Positions 8,592-17,275 of a stretch of DNA of 64,000 bases are shown in pieces (within the stretch, counting starts at the first letter, position 1; the number at the start of each line of letters is the position of its first letter). The stretch comes from Desulfolucanica intricata (lineage in GTDB: Bacteria > Bacillota > Desulfotomaculia > Desulfotomaculales > Desulfofarciminaceae): NCBI RefSeq assembly GCF_001592105.1, contig NZ_BCWE01000013.1, positions 1-64,000 on the forward strand. The letters are read 5' to 3'. The translations under genes and the position numbers were made by a program. The notes under the pieces were generated by a model. It worked only from the letters and a program-made list of their open reading frames with translations. It made no database searches and was not told the DNA's origin.

Positions 8592-8984
8592 TTACTTGCA
8601 ATCCATACAGTAACCATAAAAATTCACAAAACATCCTTCTACCCAGAAATCACCTACCTGCTTCGGAATATCAAAGTTTATCAAGTTAATATCCAAATCA
8701 AATACCCTCCGGCACTTATTACAAAGAAAGTGATAATGAGGTTGAGGATTAGGATCAAAGCGCCTTCTGCTGCAGTCAATTCTAATCTCCTGAATCATCC
8801 CGCCCTCCGCCAGGGATTCTAAGGTATTATACACAGTAGTTAATGATAACGACGGAAAATCAGGCTTTAATTTATTATAAATTTCTTCTGCGGAAGGATG
8901 CGCGGTATTACCCTGCAGTAATTTTAAAATTGCCAGGCGTTGAGGGGTAGCCCTTAAACCCAGCTTTTTCAACATGTCGTTCAT
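8592..8984 (-). CDS. perR: Peroxide-responsive repressor PerR (Fur family)
   Basis: The 130-residue Fur-family regulator has an N-terminal winged helix (about 10-80). The metal-sensing residues line up with B. subtilis PerR at a constant offset of 8: His29, Asp77, His83, His85 and Asp96. Structural zinc ligands are Cys88/Cys91 and Cys126/Cys129. Asp rather than Glu at the position of B. subtilis Asp104 favours PerR over Fur. PerR represses peroxide defence genes until metal-catalysed His oxidation by H2O2 releases it. A PerR box overlaps its own -10, and two more lie before the rubrerythrin operon next door, so it probably autoregulates and controls that locus. Confidence 0.88.
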   Translation of the reverse strand: MNDMLKKLGLRATPQRLAILKLLQGNTAHPSAEEIYNKLKPDFPSLSLTTVYNTLESLAEGGMIQEIRIDCSRRRFDPNPQPHYHFLCNKCRRVFDLDINLINFDIPKQVGDFWVEGCFVNFYGYCMDCK

Positions 8985-9011
8985 CGTGACCGCATCTCCT
9001 TAAAATACTAA

Positions 9012-9026
9012 TCGTAATCATTATAA
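9012..9026 (-). promoter_or_regulatory. PerR box overlapping the perR -10
   Basis: On the minus strand this 15-mer, TTATAATGATTACGA, matches the PerR box TTATAATNATTATAA at all but two positions. It overlaps an extended -10 (TGT-TATAAT, TATAAT at 9020-9025), about 30 nt before the perR start. This indicates autorepression. Confidence 0.75.
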
Positions 9027-9050
9027 CATAAAAAATGTTACAAAATAAAC

Positions 9051-9079
9051 AAAAGGTCTCAGCTTAAGTGAGACCTTTT
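9051..9079 (-). terminator. Terminator after rubrerythrin
   Basis: A perfect 11-bp stem (9051-9061 with 9069-9079) is followed on the minus strand by TTTTGTTTATTTTG. It lies 7 nt beyond the rubrerythrin stop and separates it from perR, which has its own promoter. Confidence 0.82.
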
Positions 9080-9086
9080 ATGCAAC

Positions 9087-9584
9087 TTAATACTGCTTAA
9101 AAGAACTACCTTTTGCTCCACACACCGGACAGCGTTCAGGGGCATAATCCGGCTCAATATACCCGCAAACAGGGCACAGGTGGAAAGATTTCGCCTTCAT
9201 ATCTCCCCCCGCTTTAATATCGCTTAACGCCTTTTTAAAAAGTTCTCCGTGAGCCTTTTCTGCTTCCATTGCAAGTTCAAAGCTTCTAACGGCCTTTTGG
9301 TTGCCTTCTTTTTTCGCCTGCTCAATAAACTTGGGGTACATGTCAGTGAATTCATAGGTCTCTCCTTCAATAGCAGACTTTACATTTTGTGCCGTACTCT
9401 CAACCTTACCGGCAGTCTCGAAATGTTTTAAAGCATGAATGGTCTCTGCATCAGCCACTGCAGTAAACAGACGGGAAACCTTTTCATTACCCTCCTGCCG
9501 GGCTTTTTGAGCAAATGCCAAATATTTTCTATTGGCTTGGGATTCTCCGGCAAAGGCCGCCATTAAATTCTCAATAGTTTTCAA
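9087..9584 (-). CDS. rbr: Rubrerythrin
   Basis: The 165-residue non-haem di-iron peroxidase reduces H2O2 to water in anaerobes. The four-helix di-iron domain carries Glu14, the Glu47-x-x-His50 ligand pair (ETIH) and the second E-x-x-H type motif near 108-112. The C-terminal rubredoxin domain binds iron through Cys137/Cys140 and Cys152/Cys155. The start codon is TTG at 9584, 8 nt after AAGGAGG; no ATG is available. It follows a small rubredoxin-like gene by 39 nt, and both lie behind a promoter covered by PerR boxes. Confidence 0.93.
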   Translation of the reverse strand: MKTIENLMAAFAGESQANRKYLAFAQKARQEGNEKVSRLFTAVADAETIHALKHFETAGKVESTAQNVKSAIEGETYEFTDMYPKFIEQAKKEGNQKAVRSFELAMEAEKAHGELFKKALSDIKAGGDMKAKSFHLCPVCGYIEPDYAPERCPVCGAKGSSFKQY

Positions 9585-9623
9585 TTATTATTCCTCCTTC
9601 TTAAAGTTAAAATTCTTTTTAAC

Positions 9624-9944
9624 TTAACCCCACTTATTTTTACTTACATGTCCTGCTAATTCAGCCTTTATATTTTGACGGTTAATCACGGCATACTCCT
9701 TTATTCCATGAAAGACATCAGCACAACCTGCATCCAGGTTTAATTCAATTCCTTTTTCACAAAGAGTTATAGCATTATCTAGAAGTACCAATAATTCGGT
9801 ATGAATATCGTTAGTTGCCCTGGAATTCAATATTAACTTCATCTCATTTTCAGTTAACTGATTAAATTTGTTTGCCGGAGCACCACAGTGCGGGCACTTT
9901 TCCGGAACATTGTCAATAACATAGCCGCAAATACATTTCCACAT
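9624..9944 (-). CDS. Small rubredoxin-like protein with helical C-terminus
   Basis: The 106-residue protein has a rubredoxin-type knuckle (WKCICG...KCPHCGAP, Cys4, Cys6, Cys17, Cys20). The rest is a predicted helical segment with two further Cys residues. The first knuckle reads CxC rather than the usual CxxC, so metal coordination may be altered. As first gene of the PerR-controlled operon ahead of rubrerythrin, it probably donates electrons to rubrerythrin or senses redox state; this is inference from position. The ATG is preceded closely by AAGG, and a stronger AAGGAGG lies 15 nt upstream. Confidence 0.7.
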   Translation of the reverse strand: MWKCICGYVIDNVPEKCPHCGAPANKFNQLTENEMKLILNSRATNDIHTELLVLLDNAITLCEKGIELNLDAGCADVFHGIKEYAVINRQNIKAELAGHVSKNKWG

Positions 9945-9982
9945 AGCCCTTGCTTATTACCTCCTTTAATATAATTATTATT

Positions 9983-10014
9983 TTGTAATCATTATTAATT
10001 TATAGTGATTATAA
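9983..10014 (-). promoter_or_regulatory. Tandem PerR boxes before the rubrerythrin operon
   Basis: Two 15-mers match TTATAATNATTATAA. Read on the plus strand, the one at 10000-10014 (TTATAGTGATTATAA) differs at one position and the one at 9983-9997 at two. The first overlaps the -10 and the second lies just past the transcription start, both positions expected to block transcription. Confidence 0.8.
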
Positions 10015-10036
10015 ATTACTTTTAAGATTTTGTCAA
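10008..10036 (-). promoter_or_regulatory. Consensus promoter of the rubrerythrin operon
   Basis: On the minus strand TTGACA (10031-10036) and TATAAT (10008-10013) are spaced by exactly 17 nt, a perfect sigma-A promoter. It needs strong repression, supplied by the overlapping PerR boxes. Confidence 0.9.
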
Positions 10037-10069
10037 CTGGTTTTTATAAAATTAAACCTAATAAAAACT

Positions 10070-10098
10070 TTGCAGGGTTTAGAGCCTTTTTATAGAAT
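10070..10098 (+). promoter_or_regulatory. Promoter of the DUF89 gene
   Basis: TTGCAG (10070-10075) and TAGAAT (10093-10098) with 17-nt spacing lie 71 nt before the ATG. It diverges from the rubrerythrin promoter. Confidence 0.6.
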
Positions 10099-10169
10099 AA
10101 ATCGATATTTGCCTTCGTTCAGGGAAATCTAATGATAAATGCCAATAGAAACAAGAGAGGGGAAACAAT

Positions 10170-11033
10170 ATGCGGGCATATATAGATTGTGTTCACTGCT
10201 ATCTTAAACAGGCAGTTTCCTGTATGGCAGCAGCCGGGGTTGATGAGGATACGCAGCATGAAATTCTATATGAGCTAATGGATTTCGTAAAAACTTTTGA
10301 TAGAAATGATACTCCTGCTAACAATTCCACAGAAGTGCTTTTAAAAGTATATGAGCGAATAGGTATTGCCGATCCCTATAAAGATCTTAAGAAACATTCA
10401 AATGATCTTGCCTTAAAGCTGTACCCAAAGTTAAAAAAGATCTTGGCATCTTCTAAAGATCGACTTTATGATGCTCTGAAAATTTCCGTAGCCGGAAATG
10501 TCATCGACCTTGGAATTAACAGAGACTTTGATATAGATGAGAGTCTAAAATATAGTTTGGAAGTCGGATTTTCAATTAACGACTATGATAAATTTTTAAA
10601 CAAACTGCAGAAAGTTAATAACGTACTTTTTTTGGGTGATAATGCAGGAGAAATAGTTTTTGACAAGGTGCTGGTCGAGGAACTTGTGGATATGGGAAAA
10701 GAGGTAATATACACTGTTAAAGCCGGACCCATTTTAAATGATGCAACAATAGAAGATGCTGTTTACGTAGGAATGGATAATGTGGCCAGGGTTATAACAA
10801 CCGGTTCAAACTATCTTGGTACATCACTTAATAAAATTTCAAAAGAGTTCGAAGCAATTTTACATAGCTCAAACCTTGTAATATCAAAAGGCCAGGCTAA
10901 TTTTGAATCACTGGAACAAGAGGATACGGTAAAAGAAAAGGTTTACTTTCTGCTAAAAATAAAATGCGAAGGTGTTGGTAAAACAGCAGGCTCAAAATTC
11001 GGGGATGTAGTGTTTTTTACACCTAATAAATAA
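10170..11033 (+). CDS. DUF89 family (ARMT1-like) protein
   Basis: The 287-residue protein has the family's N-terminal Cys pair (Cys7, Cys10), the AGNVIDLG stretch (108-115) and the metal/phosphate-site motif GDNAGEIVFD (156-165) with Asp157 and Asn158. DUF89 proteins are metal-dependent phosphatases proposed to remove damaged sugar-phosphate or pantetheine-phosphate metabolites; the substrate here is unknown. GAGGGGAAA lies before the ATG. A GH18 gene follows after 14 nt and is probably cotranscribed. Confidence 0.85.
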   Translation: MRAYIDCVHCYLKQAVSCMAAAGVDEDTQHEILYELMDFVKTFDRNDTPANNSTEVLLKVYERIGIADPYKDLKKHSNDLALKLYPKLKKILASSKDRLYDALKISVAGNVIDLGINRDFDIDESLKYSLEVGFSINDYDKFLNKLQKVNNVLFLGDNAGEIVFDKVLVEELVDMGKEVIYTVKAGPILNDATIEDAVYVGMDNVARVITTGSNYLGTSLNKISKEFEAILHSSNLVISKGQANFESLEQEDTVKEKVYFLLKIKCEGVGKTAGSKFGDVVFFTPNK

Positions 11034-11047
11034 CCATTGGTGAAATT

Positions 11048-12094
11048 ATGTTTATAAAGAATCAGAACGGGGCTATTAAAGGTTTATTAATCTTTCTGAT
11101 CATAATCTTGTTATTATCACTGGCTTCTATTGAGTTAAAAAAAGACAGGTATTCACCCGGTCAAAGAGAAAATTTATTATTAATGGCTTATTATGATCAA
11201 GGCTGGAACAAGGAAACCTTGGGCCTACCGTCTTTAAGAGCACACAACGAGAGTTTGGATATATTAAGTCCAAACTGGTACAGCGTTAATTCCGTGGGAA
11301 GCATAGTCCTTTCCAGGGGCAGTATAGAAAGTGAGGTCGGACAAATACTGCACGGCCAGGATATAAAGTTGCTACCCCTGCTTACCAATCATAAAGGTAA
11401 TTACGAGGTACTGGCCGATGAAAAAATTCTAAATCTGGCAGCTAAAAATATCGTTAACCTGGTTATAGCTAATGATTATGACGGGATAAATATCGATTTC
11501 GAATTAATTCCCCCACAATTATCCAACGAATTTGCAACTTTCATTAAATTAATAAAATCAGAACTGCAAAACAAGCTTGTAATGGTAAGTGTATTTCCTA
11601 AAGTTGATTTTCCGGAGCAGTACCACGGCGCCCATGATTATCAAAAATTAGAGCCTTTTGCGGATTATATCTGTCTTATGGCTTATGATAAAAGCTCCCC
11701 CAAAACAGGTCCCGGGCCAATAGCTCCGATAAGATGGGTAGAGGATAATATCAATAATGCTTTAAAAACAATTCCACCCCATAAGCTTATTCTTGCTGTT
11801 AATGCATATGGATACGATTGGTCGCTGCAAAGCGGTACTGTTGAAGCGGTTGGCATAAGTCAGGCAGAAAAAAAGGCTGCTGTTAACCAGACAAAATTAT
11901 TATGGGACCGGCCTTCACAAACACCATATTTTAATTATCAGGAGAATAACAATAAGCATACAGTATGGTATGAAAATAATCAAAGTGTAGCATTGAAAGT
12001 AAACCTCGCCCAAAAATACAACTTAGCAGGGATAGCCTTCTGGAGATTGGGATATGAAAATAAAGCGTTTATTAATGAACTTTCCCGGCATTAA
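11048..12094 (+). CDS. Membrane-anchored GH18 glycosyl hydrolase (spore-lytic/YaaH type)
   Basis: The 348-residue protein has an N-terminal membrane segment (about 10-30), then a glycoside hydrolase 18 barrel. The catalytic motif is DGINIDFE at 145-152 with Glu152 as acid; Asn replaces the second Asp of the chitinase motif, as in the spore-cortex N-acetylglucosaminidase group (YaaH/SleL). Other GH18 landmarks are the MAYD strand near 213 and the W of AFWRLG near the end. No LysM repeats are present, unlike full YaaH. It probably acts on peptidoglycan outside the membrane; a spore role is inference. Confidence 0.82.
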   Translation: MFIKNQNGAIKGLLIFLIIILLLSLASIELKKDRYSPGQRENLLLMAYYDQGWNKETLGLPSLRAHNESLDILSPNWYSVNSVGSIVLSRGSIESEVGQILHGQDIKLLPLLTNHKGNYEVLADEKILNLAAKNIVNLVIANDYDGINIDFELIPPQLSNEFATFIKLIKSELQNKLVMVSVFPKVDFPEQYHGAHDYQKLEPFADYICLMAYDKSSPKTGPGPIAPIRWVEDNINNALKTIPPHKLILAVNAYGYDWSLQSGTVEAVGISQAEKKAAVNQTKLLWDRPSQTPYFNYQENNNKHTVWYENNQSVALKVNLAQKYNLAGIAFWRLGYENKAFINELSRH

Positions 12095-12275
12095 TTTAAT
12101 ATAAAAGTTATTTGTACAGGTTTAAAAAATTGGTAACAAGATTAAATACTTGTTCAGCCTTAAGGGGCGTTTGCGCAATATTAAAGGCATATTTTCCGAT
12201 ACACCGGTAGTCTTTGTTTTTTGTCCCTAATAAAGATTTTGTAAAGCTTATTTCTAAAATTTCAAATTAGGAATA

Positions 12276-12318
12276 AGTAAAAGCCGGTTACCCAAGCGTA
12301 AGAACCCCGGCTTTTACT
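12276..12318. terminator. Bidirectional terminator
   Basis: A perfect 12-bp stem (12276-12287 with 12307-12318) lies between the convergent GH18 gene and the FAD dehydrogenase gene, just past the latter's stop. A- and T-rich flanks let it serve both strands. The 180 nt before it hold no supported feature. Confidence 0.75.
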
Positions 12319-12332
12319 GTTATCATTGTTTG

Positions 12333-13766
12333 TTAGTTTATTTTTTCTATTATATCCCGTGCAATTGCTACTCCGCAAGCACCGGCCTGAGCCAATCCCC
12401 GGGTTATACCGGCCCCGTCACCACCGGCATATAAACCGGCAATTTCCGTTTCAAACCGGTCACTTAACTTGGGCCGGGATGAATAGAACTTCGCTTCCAT
12501 ACCGTAAAGCAATGTATGTTTCGAAGCAATACCCGGCGTTACACTGTCAAGTGCCTCAATCATCTCTATAATACTTTTCATAGTAGTATACGGCAGAACC
12601 AGGCCAAGATTCCCGGGAACAGCTTCCTTTAAGGTGGGTTCAATAAACGATTCTTTGATTCTTTTTTCTGTCGATCTTCGTCCTTTTAAAATATCACCAT
12701 ATCTTTGAATTAACACGCTGCCGTTGGATAAGTCATTAGCCATTTTTGAAATCGCCTTAGCATATTCAATCGGTTTATCAAAGGGGTAGGAAAACTTATG
12801 TGATACCAGCAAAGCGAAGTTGGTATTATTGCTACCCAGCTTTTTATCTTTATAGGCATGCCCATTGGCCAGCATAACACCGCTGTGATTTTCGATTACA
12901 ACATGGCCCGACGGGTTACTGCAGAAACTTCTCACCATTGTGCCAACTGATGTCCTAAAAATAAATTTACCTTCATATAAATGTTCATTGATTTCTTCCA
13001 TTATGATATCAGATGTTTCAACACGCACACCAATATCTACCTGATTATTAGTCATTTCTAAATTGCGGCTTTTTAAAACACCGGACAACCATTGGGAACC
13101 ATCCCTGCCGGGAACAACAACAACCTTGTCAGCATAAAATTCCTCTTTATCTTTTGTAACAATACCATAAACACTATGCTGACCATTATTATTTCGGGTA
13201 AGTAAGTCTTCCACCTCAGTTTCAAAAATCATATCAATATGCTTTTTTAGAAACTCAAAAATGTTTACCAGGATTCTTAAATTTTGCTCTGTCCCTAAAT
13301 GTCTTACTTGTGCCCGCAATAATTTTAAACCTGCACCAAGCCCCCGCTTCTCAATATTTTTTACAGCAGGAGTAGTAGGATCGGAGATTGCCGATGTTGC
13401 TCCATGTTTTAAATTAATTCCATCAACATACTTAATTAATTCTAATACCTTCGAAGGAGCTAAATATTCGGTCATCCACCCACCATACTCCGTAGTAATA
13501 TTAAATTTTCCGTCAGAATAAGCACCGGCCCCACCAAAGCCATTGGTAATAGAACAGGTTGGCATACAACCGGCAACTGCTTTCTTTTCGTTTGGTGGTG
13601 GACATTTCACCAGTTTTTTTTGCAGGATTGGACAGCTGCGCTTATAAATGTCACGGCCTTTATCTATTAATAACACTTTTAACCCAGGAGCTTTTATAGC
13701 TAATTCATAACTGGTAAAAATACCGGCCGGCCCGGCACCTACCACAATAACGTCATATTTTTTCAT
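12333..13766 (-). CDS. FAD-dependent dehydrogenase
   Basis: The 477-residue flavoprotein has an N-terminal FAD dinucleotide fold (VVGAGPAGIFTSYEL), a Cys-rich insert (CPILQKK...CPPP...CMPTC) and the C-terminal FAD motif LYAGGDGAGITRGLAQA. It belongs to the family annotated as NAD(P)/FAD-dependent oxidoreductase or 'FAD-dependent dehydrogenase'; the substrate is unknown. The ATG at 13766 has AAGGGG 8 nt upstream and was chosen over a GTG at 13775. It is monocistronic between terminators on both sides. Confidence 0.75.
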   Translation of the reverse strand: MKKYDVIVVGAGPAGIFTSYELAIKAPGLKVLLIDKGRDIYKRSCPILQKKLVKCPPPNEKKAVAGCMPTCSITNGFGGAGAYSDGKFNITTEYGGWMTEYLAPSKVLELIKYVDGINLKHGATSAISDPTTPAVKNIEKRGLGAGLKLLRAQVRHLGTEQNLRILVNIFEFLKKHIDMIFETEVEDLLTRNNNGQHSVYGIVTKDKEEFYADKVVVVPGRDGSQWLSGVLKSRNLEMTNNQVDIGVRVETSDIIMEEINEHLYEGKFIFRTSVGTMVRSFCSNPSGHVVIENHSGVMLANGHAYKDKKLGSNNTNFALLVSHKFSYPFDKPIEYAKAISKMANDLSNGSVLIQRYGDILKGRRSTEKRIKESFIEPTLKEAVPGNLGLVLPYTTMKSIIEMIEALDSVTPGIASKHTLLYGMEAKFYSSRPKLSDRFETEIAGLYAGGDGAGITRGLAQAGACGVAIARDIIEKIN

Positions 13767-13860
13767 TATTAACACCCCTTACTTGGTAAGTTATCTCTAT
13801 ACAAACGTAATAATTTTGAACTATTTTAATGATAAATGCAACAACCAATTTACCCCAAAA

Positions 13861-13895
13861 TATAAGGTTCCGCATTTAAAATGCAGAACCTTATA
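13861..13895 (-). terminator. Terminator of glnS
   Basis: A 15-bp stem with one mismatch (13861-13875 with 13881-13895, 5-nt loop) directly abuts the glnS stop codon. It is followed on the minus strand by TTTTGG. Confidence 0.82.
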
Positions 13896-15587
13896 TCACT
13901 TATTCCCTAAGGCTTTTTGAATCTTGGCCCATGAATCCTTTAATGATACAATCCGGTTAAATACCAGTGCATCACCGGATGAATCCGGATCGACACAAAA
14001 ATAGCCTTGTCTTAAAAACTGATAACGACTTCCCGGAACCGCACCTGCCAAGCCGGGTTCAATCCAACAATCAGTTAACCTCTCTAAAGAGTTTGGATTC
14101 AAATTAGCTGTAAAATCAGCATTTTCCGTATCATCTTCCGGATTTTCTTTTGTAAAAAGATGGTCGTACAGGCGTATTTCAGCTTTAACGGCATGAGCTG
14201 CAGAAACCCAGTGCAGTGTCCCCTTGACTTTACGTACTTCTGAAGACATACCACTGCGTGTCTGTGGATCATAAGTACAATGCAGCTCAATTATTTCACC
14301 GGTTTTCTCATCCTTAACAACCCGCTCACATTTTATAATATACGCGTGCTTTAACCGCACCTCGCGACCGGGGGCTAAACGGAAAAATTTTTTCGGTGGG
14401 TCTTCACGAAAATCCTCTTGCTCAATGTAAAGTACACGGGAGAACGGAATCTTACGTGACCCCATATCCGGACTCTCCGGATTATTATCAGCATCTAACA
14501 TTTCCACCCGGTCCTCCGGGTAGTTGTCTATAACTACCCGCAGTGGCCGCAGTACAGCCATAACACGCGGAGCCTTTAAATTCAGCTCTTCCCTGATACA
14601 GTGCTCCAGCATTGCAATATCAACAACACTGTTAGCTTTGGCCACTCCAATCCGATCACAAAAGTCTCTGATTGATTCCGGTGTGTAACCACGTCTCCGC
14701 AAACCTGATATAGTCGGCATCCGGGGGTCATCCCAACCGTTGACATACCCCTTCTCAACTAATTCCCGAAGCTTTCGCTTACTCATTACAGTATAGCTGA
14801 GATTAAGCCGGGCAAACTCAATTTGCCGTGGCCGGGATTCAACCTGCAAATTCTCAATAACCCAGTCATATAAAGGGCGATGATCTTCAAATTCACAAGT
14901 ACAAATAGAATGCGTAATCCCCTCGATGGAATCTGAAATCGGATGAGCAAAATCGTACATCGGATAAATACACCACTTATCACCTGTTCGATGATGGTCT
15001 GTATGTTGAATCCTATAAAGAACCGGATCCCGTAAATTTAAATTTGGAGATGCCATATCAATTTTGGCCCGGAGTACACGGGAACCGTCTTCAAATTCAC
15101 CCGCCTTCATTCGCTCGAACAAATCCAAATTCTCTTCGACCGAGCGATTTCGGAAAGGGCTGTCCTTTCCGGGTTTTGTCAAGGTTCCACGGTACTCCCT
15201 AATCTCCTCTGCACTCAAATCACACACATAAGCCTTACCGGACTTAATTAACTGTACAGCATATTCATATATTTTATCGAAATAGTTTGAAGCATAATAC
15301 AGCCGGTCACCCCAATCAAACCCAAGCCATTTAACGTCTGATTTTATTGAGTCTACATATTCGACTTCTTCTTTGGACGGATTGGTATCGTCAAATCGTA
15401 AATTGCATAATCCATTATATTCAGCAGCAATACCAAAATTCAGGCATATTGATTTGGCGTGTCCTATATGCAGATATCCGTTCGGTTCAGGTGGAAATCG
15501 AGTATGCACCCGACCGTCATTTTTATTTGTTCTCAAGTCTTCATTTATTATGTTTTGAATAAAGTTAGAAGATTTGTTTGTAGTCAT
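13896..15587 (-). CDS. glnS: Glutaminyl-tRNA synthetase
   Basis: The 563-residue class Ic synthetase charges tRNA-Gln directly. Visible are the HIGH-type motif in [15 protein letters not shown], the KMSKS-loop variant VMSKRKL, the GlnRS-typical [14 protein letters not shown] segment and the C-terminal anticodon-binding beta barrels. Many Clostridia instead form Gln-tRNA by the GatCAB transamidation route, so a dedicated GlnRS is notable. Length is typical (about 550). The ATG is preceded by an AAGGA-type site. It is monocistronic. Confidence 0.95.
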   Translation of the reverse strand: MTTNKSSNFIQNIINEDLRTNKNDGRVHTRFPPEPNGYLHIGHAKSICLNFGIAAEYNGLCNLRFDDTNPSKEEVEYVDSIKSDVKWLGFDWGDRLYYASNYFDKIYEYAVQLIKSGKAYVCDLSAEEIREYRGTLTKPGKDSPFRNRSVEENLDLFERMKAGEFEDGSRVLRAKIDMASPNLNLRDPVLYRIQHTDHHRTGDKWCIYPMYDFAHPISDSIEGITHSICTCEFEDHRPLYDWVIENLQVESRPRQIEFARLNLSYTVMSKRKLRELVEKGYVNGWDDPRMPTISGLRRRGYTPESIRDFCDRIGVAKANSVVDIAMLEHCIREELNLKAPRVMAVLRPLRVVIDNYPEDRVEMLDADNNPESPDMGSRKIPFSRVLYIEQEDFREDPPKKFFRLAPGREVRLKHAYIIKCERVVKDEKTGEIIELHCTYDPQTRSGMSSEVRKVKGTLHWVSAAHAVKAEIRLYDHLFTKENPEDDTENADFTANLNPNSLERLTDCWIEPGLAGAVPGSRYQFLRQGYFCVDPDSSGDALVFNRIVSLKDSWAKIQKALGNK

Positions 15588-15943
15588 TTCCTTGAATCCC
15601 TCTTCTTCTTGTTTTTAGTTACGCATTATAACTGGTCCATATTTCCACATATTGTCCCAAAATCCTTCTAATTATGTAAATTTACCTTTACAACCTTATT
15701 ACCTCTCCGGTTTACAACCTAAAAGCACATTTGATAGACTTTTCGCCCGCATATCTATCCATATTTTTTCCACCTAATACCATATTTATTCTTTCTTATT
15801 AAAATCAGCTAATTAATTTATTAAACCAACATTTGATATACCGGTATTATAATAAATTTTTCTCCAGGTATTGAACTTATTCCTTTAGAAATCATGTCGC
15901 AAACCGTCGATACACCCAAATCTTCTGAAATAAAATTTTAGAA
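15588..15943. other. Intergenic region upstream of glnS
   Basis: This divergent region is AT-rich. A TATAAT occurs on the minus strand about 45 nt before glnS without a convincing -35. No T-box motif, tRNA-like fold or gene was seen. Confidence 0.5.
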
Positions 15944-15972
15944 TTGGGACAAATATATGCTAAAATTATAAT
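15944..15972 (+). promoter_or_regulatory. Promoter of the small ORF at 16011
   Basis: TTGGGA (15944-15949) and a perfect TATAAT (15967-15972) are spaced by 17 nt, 38 nt before the start codon. Confidence 0.65.
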
Positions 15973-16010
15973 AATACGTCCAGTGTATTCCAAGGGAGGC
16001 AATTTTAGAA

Positions 16011-16252
16011 TGAACCCGGCACAGGCTAAAATGTTTGCATATATTCAAAAGCAGTACGAAATACAAGTAAAAATCTATTCTCATTATTTAGAGGACCCCA
16101 AATACCGGGGAAATATTTCCGAATACACACGGGGTTATATAGATGGGCATTTTAGTGGGAGTATTTTACAACTCGAGCTGCTGGCCGAAAATAATAAATT
16201 ACATGATATGGCATTAGAACTAAAGGCATTATATAACAGTGCAAGCAAATAG
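16011..16252 (+). CDS. Small conserved-looking protein of unknown function
   Basis: The 80-residue, mostly helical, soluble protein (starts MNPAQAKMFAYIQKQY) has no Cys, signal peptide or membrane segment. I do not recognise the family. It is supported as real by a clear promoter and by GGGAGG 11 nt before the ATG. No terminator-like hairpin was seen after it, and its neighbours lie on the other strand. Confidence 0.6.
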
Positions 16253-16302
16253 ACTTACTTATGCTAACCAAAATGTTCAGTAAAACCATTAACGTTCTCA
16301 TA

Positions 16303-16440
16303 TTATTGGGTTTGTTTAGAAGTCCTTTTAAAAAAGCTGAATCGGTAAAAGTCATAAGAATAACATGTTAGAGCTTCGGGGGCTGTTGTTACTTTATACT
16401 TCCCAATACCTGCAGCAATTTCTTTTGCCTGCTGTTCCAT
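16303..16440 (-). pseudogene. Possible 5' remnant of a GlcD-type FAD-linked oxidase
   Basis: This is a 45-codon ORF behind an excellent GGGAGGGGG site. The peptide (MEQQAKEIAAGIGKYKV, then TTAPEALTCYSYD) resembles the N-terminus of glycolate oxidase/D-lactate dehydrogenase subunit GlcD, where a 'PE-L--YSYD' stretch precedes the FAD domain. The similarity stops at the YSYD, after which about 15 unrelated residues precede a stop. It lies downstream of a LUD-domain gene on the same strand, a usual neighbour of GlcD-like oxidases. A genuine short gene cannot be excluded. Confidence 0.45.
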
Positions 16441-16489
16441 AACTTTACCCCCTCCCAATATATGTGAAGTATTTATAAACAGTAATATG

Positions 16490-16526
16490 ATGACCCCGCA
16501 CTTATTTAATTATAAAACGGGGTCAT
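16490..16526 (-). terminator. Possible terminator after the LUD-domain gene
   Basis: A 9-bp perfect stem (16490-16498 with 16518-16526) with a 19-nt AT-rich loop lies 42 nt beyond the stop of the LUD gene. There is no T-run on the minus strand, so it is weak. Confidence 0.4.
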
Positions 16527-16567
16527 GGTTAATAATTTACCGCCGGTGAGATATTTTGAAATATGAG

Positions 16568-17215
16568 TTACAGCCCCATATCCTCGTTAATCACCAAAAC
16601 CCGAAGATCAGTCAGTACCGGCTTACGCTTAATAATAGTCAATATCCGACAAATACGGCCCGGTGAATTACAGTCCTGGCAAAATCCGGTATTAGCACAG
16701 GGAGTATTTGCATTTAGACGTTTAGTATTGGGTGGAGCAGCACATTCTTTAATCCGCTTAACTGCTTCCTCCGTGTCGCCGACAATCTTATTGCGCCCTG
16801 CAACCACAATAACCTTCTTGGGACCAAAAAGCATTGAACCTACCCGGTTCCCAGTCATGTCCATATTTACTAAATAACCTGATAAAGTTAACGCATTGGT
16901 CCCGGTCAGGAACAAATCGCAGATTAGCTGACGCCTCATTACATTAAGCTTTTCATCAGGTGAAAGCCCTGGTTTGCCGTGAATCAACAGCTCCTTACCC
17001 GTTTCCTCCAATTTACCGGCCACACCTAACCCAGCTATGGACATTGAACCGCCAAAACCAATTGTTTGGGCATCCTCAGCCTCTTTCATAATGTAATCAA
17101 TTGCTTCCTGCTTAGAAGAACAATAAACTGCAGTAAAACCGTTTTTTTCTAATGATTTAACCGCCTTCTCACATTTCTGCTGATAATTCCAATTAATTAA
17201 TTCATTTACATTCAT
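16568..17215 (-). CDS. LUD-domain protein (LutC/YkgG-like)
   Basis: The 215-residue LUD (DUF162) protein has the family's GFGGSMS motif (about 64-70), the LTGTNALT stretch and GPKKVIVVAGRNKIV. A Cys-containing tail near 180-200 (CANTGFCQDCNSPGRIC) fits the stand-alone LUD proteins of Clostridia. LUD proteins accompany lactate or glycolate oxidation complexes. Here the oxidase is absent except for a possible remnant at 16303-16440, so its present role is unclear. The ATG at 17215 follows GGGAGG; an upstream start at 17245 would include the site itself. Confidence 0.8.
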   Translation of the reverse strand: MNVNELINWNYQQKCEKAVKSLEKNGFTAVYCSSKQEAIDYIMKEAEDAQTIGFGGSMSIAGLGVAGKLEETGKELLIHGKPGLSPDEKLNVMRRQLICDLFLTGTNALTLSGYLVNMDMTGNRVGSMLFGPKKVIVVAGRNKIVGDTEEAVKRIKECAAPPNTKRLNANTPCANTGFCQDCNSPGRICRILTIIKRKPVLTDLRVLVINEDMGL

Positions 17216-17275
17216 TCTTTTAGCCTCCCGTCTATTCAAATTCATAATTACGTATAGCTATTTTTATCAATATTC

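Noticed and set aside
15588-15943. T-box leader before glnS
   Set aside because: No T-box core, terminator or stem I motif found on the minus strand.
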